NCBI GenBank assembly: GCA_002696995.1
Contig: NZUF01000022.1
Coordinates: 3,790 to 10,649, forward strand
Origin: Flammeovirgaceae bacterium
Lineage (GTDB): Bacteria; Bacteroidota; Bacteroidia; Cytophagales; MED-G16
Direction: 5' to 3'
DNA length: 6,860 nt
Position numbers and translations under genes: made by a program. Positions 6,857-6,860 of the stretch are shown here, piece after piece. Below the pieces are notes generated by a model. That model did no database searches, was not told where the DNA came from, and saw only the letters and a program-made list of their open reading frames with translations. Numbering within the stretch: the first letter of the stretch is position 1; each line of letters opens with the position of its first letter.

Positions 6857-6860
6857 ATTA

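Overview
The window is AT-rich (roughly 30% G+C by eye) and looks like chromosomal DNA of a Bacteroidota bacterium, most likely a flavobacterial-type lineage with a compact genome. Three signs point there. None of the five protein starts has a Shine-Dalgarno-like purine box. The best promoter candidate resembles the Bacteroidota TTG / TAnnTTTG pattern. The gene set (a BshA of bacillithiol synthesis, a PIN-PhoH protein, an AMP-forming acetyl-CoA synthetase and a lipoprotein of the PQQ sugar/sorbosone dehydrogenase family) fits that phylum. The assignment is inference; no rRNA or other phylogenetic marker is present.

Layout: positions 40-4392 hold a tight rightward group, bshA, phoH (PIN-PhoH) and acs, with gaps of 3 and 21 bases, probably one operon. 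It meets a leftward lipoprotein gene (4394-5818) tail to tail, with a single base between the two stop codons. A 74-base divergent intergenic region (5819-5892) carries a plausible promoter and two short palindromes. Next is a rightward gene for an unrecognised, probably exported 285-residue protein (5893-6750). The window ends with a leftward tRNA-Arg(ACG) at 6783-6856, preceded on the plus strand by its own intrinsic terminator (6749-6778).

Taken together the genes are mostly housekeeping: low-molecular-weight thiol synthesis, RNA-linked ATPase/nuclease activity, acetate activation and a periplasmic-side dehydrogenase. I see no insertion sequence, phage gene, CRISPR array, toxin-antitoxin pair or gene cluster that would make a new defence or biosynthetic system. 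The least explained object is the 5893-6750 protein. A Gly/Pro/Ser/Asp-rich, probably disordered segment is set inside a beta-rich protein and coincides with a sharp local G+C rise (about 44% over 6181-6300 against about 15-17% in the 60 bases on each side, counted by hand).
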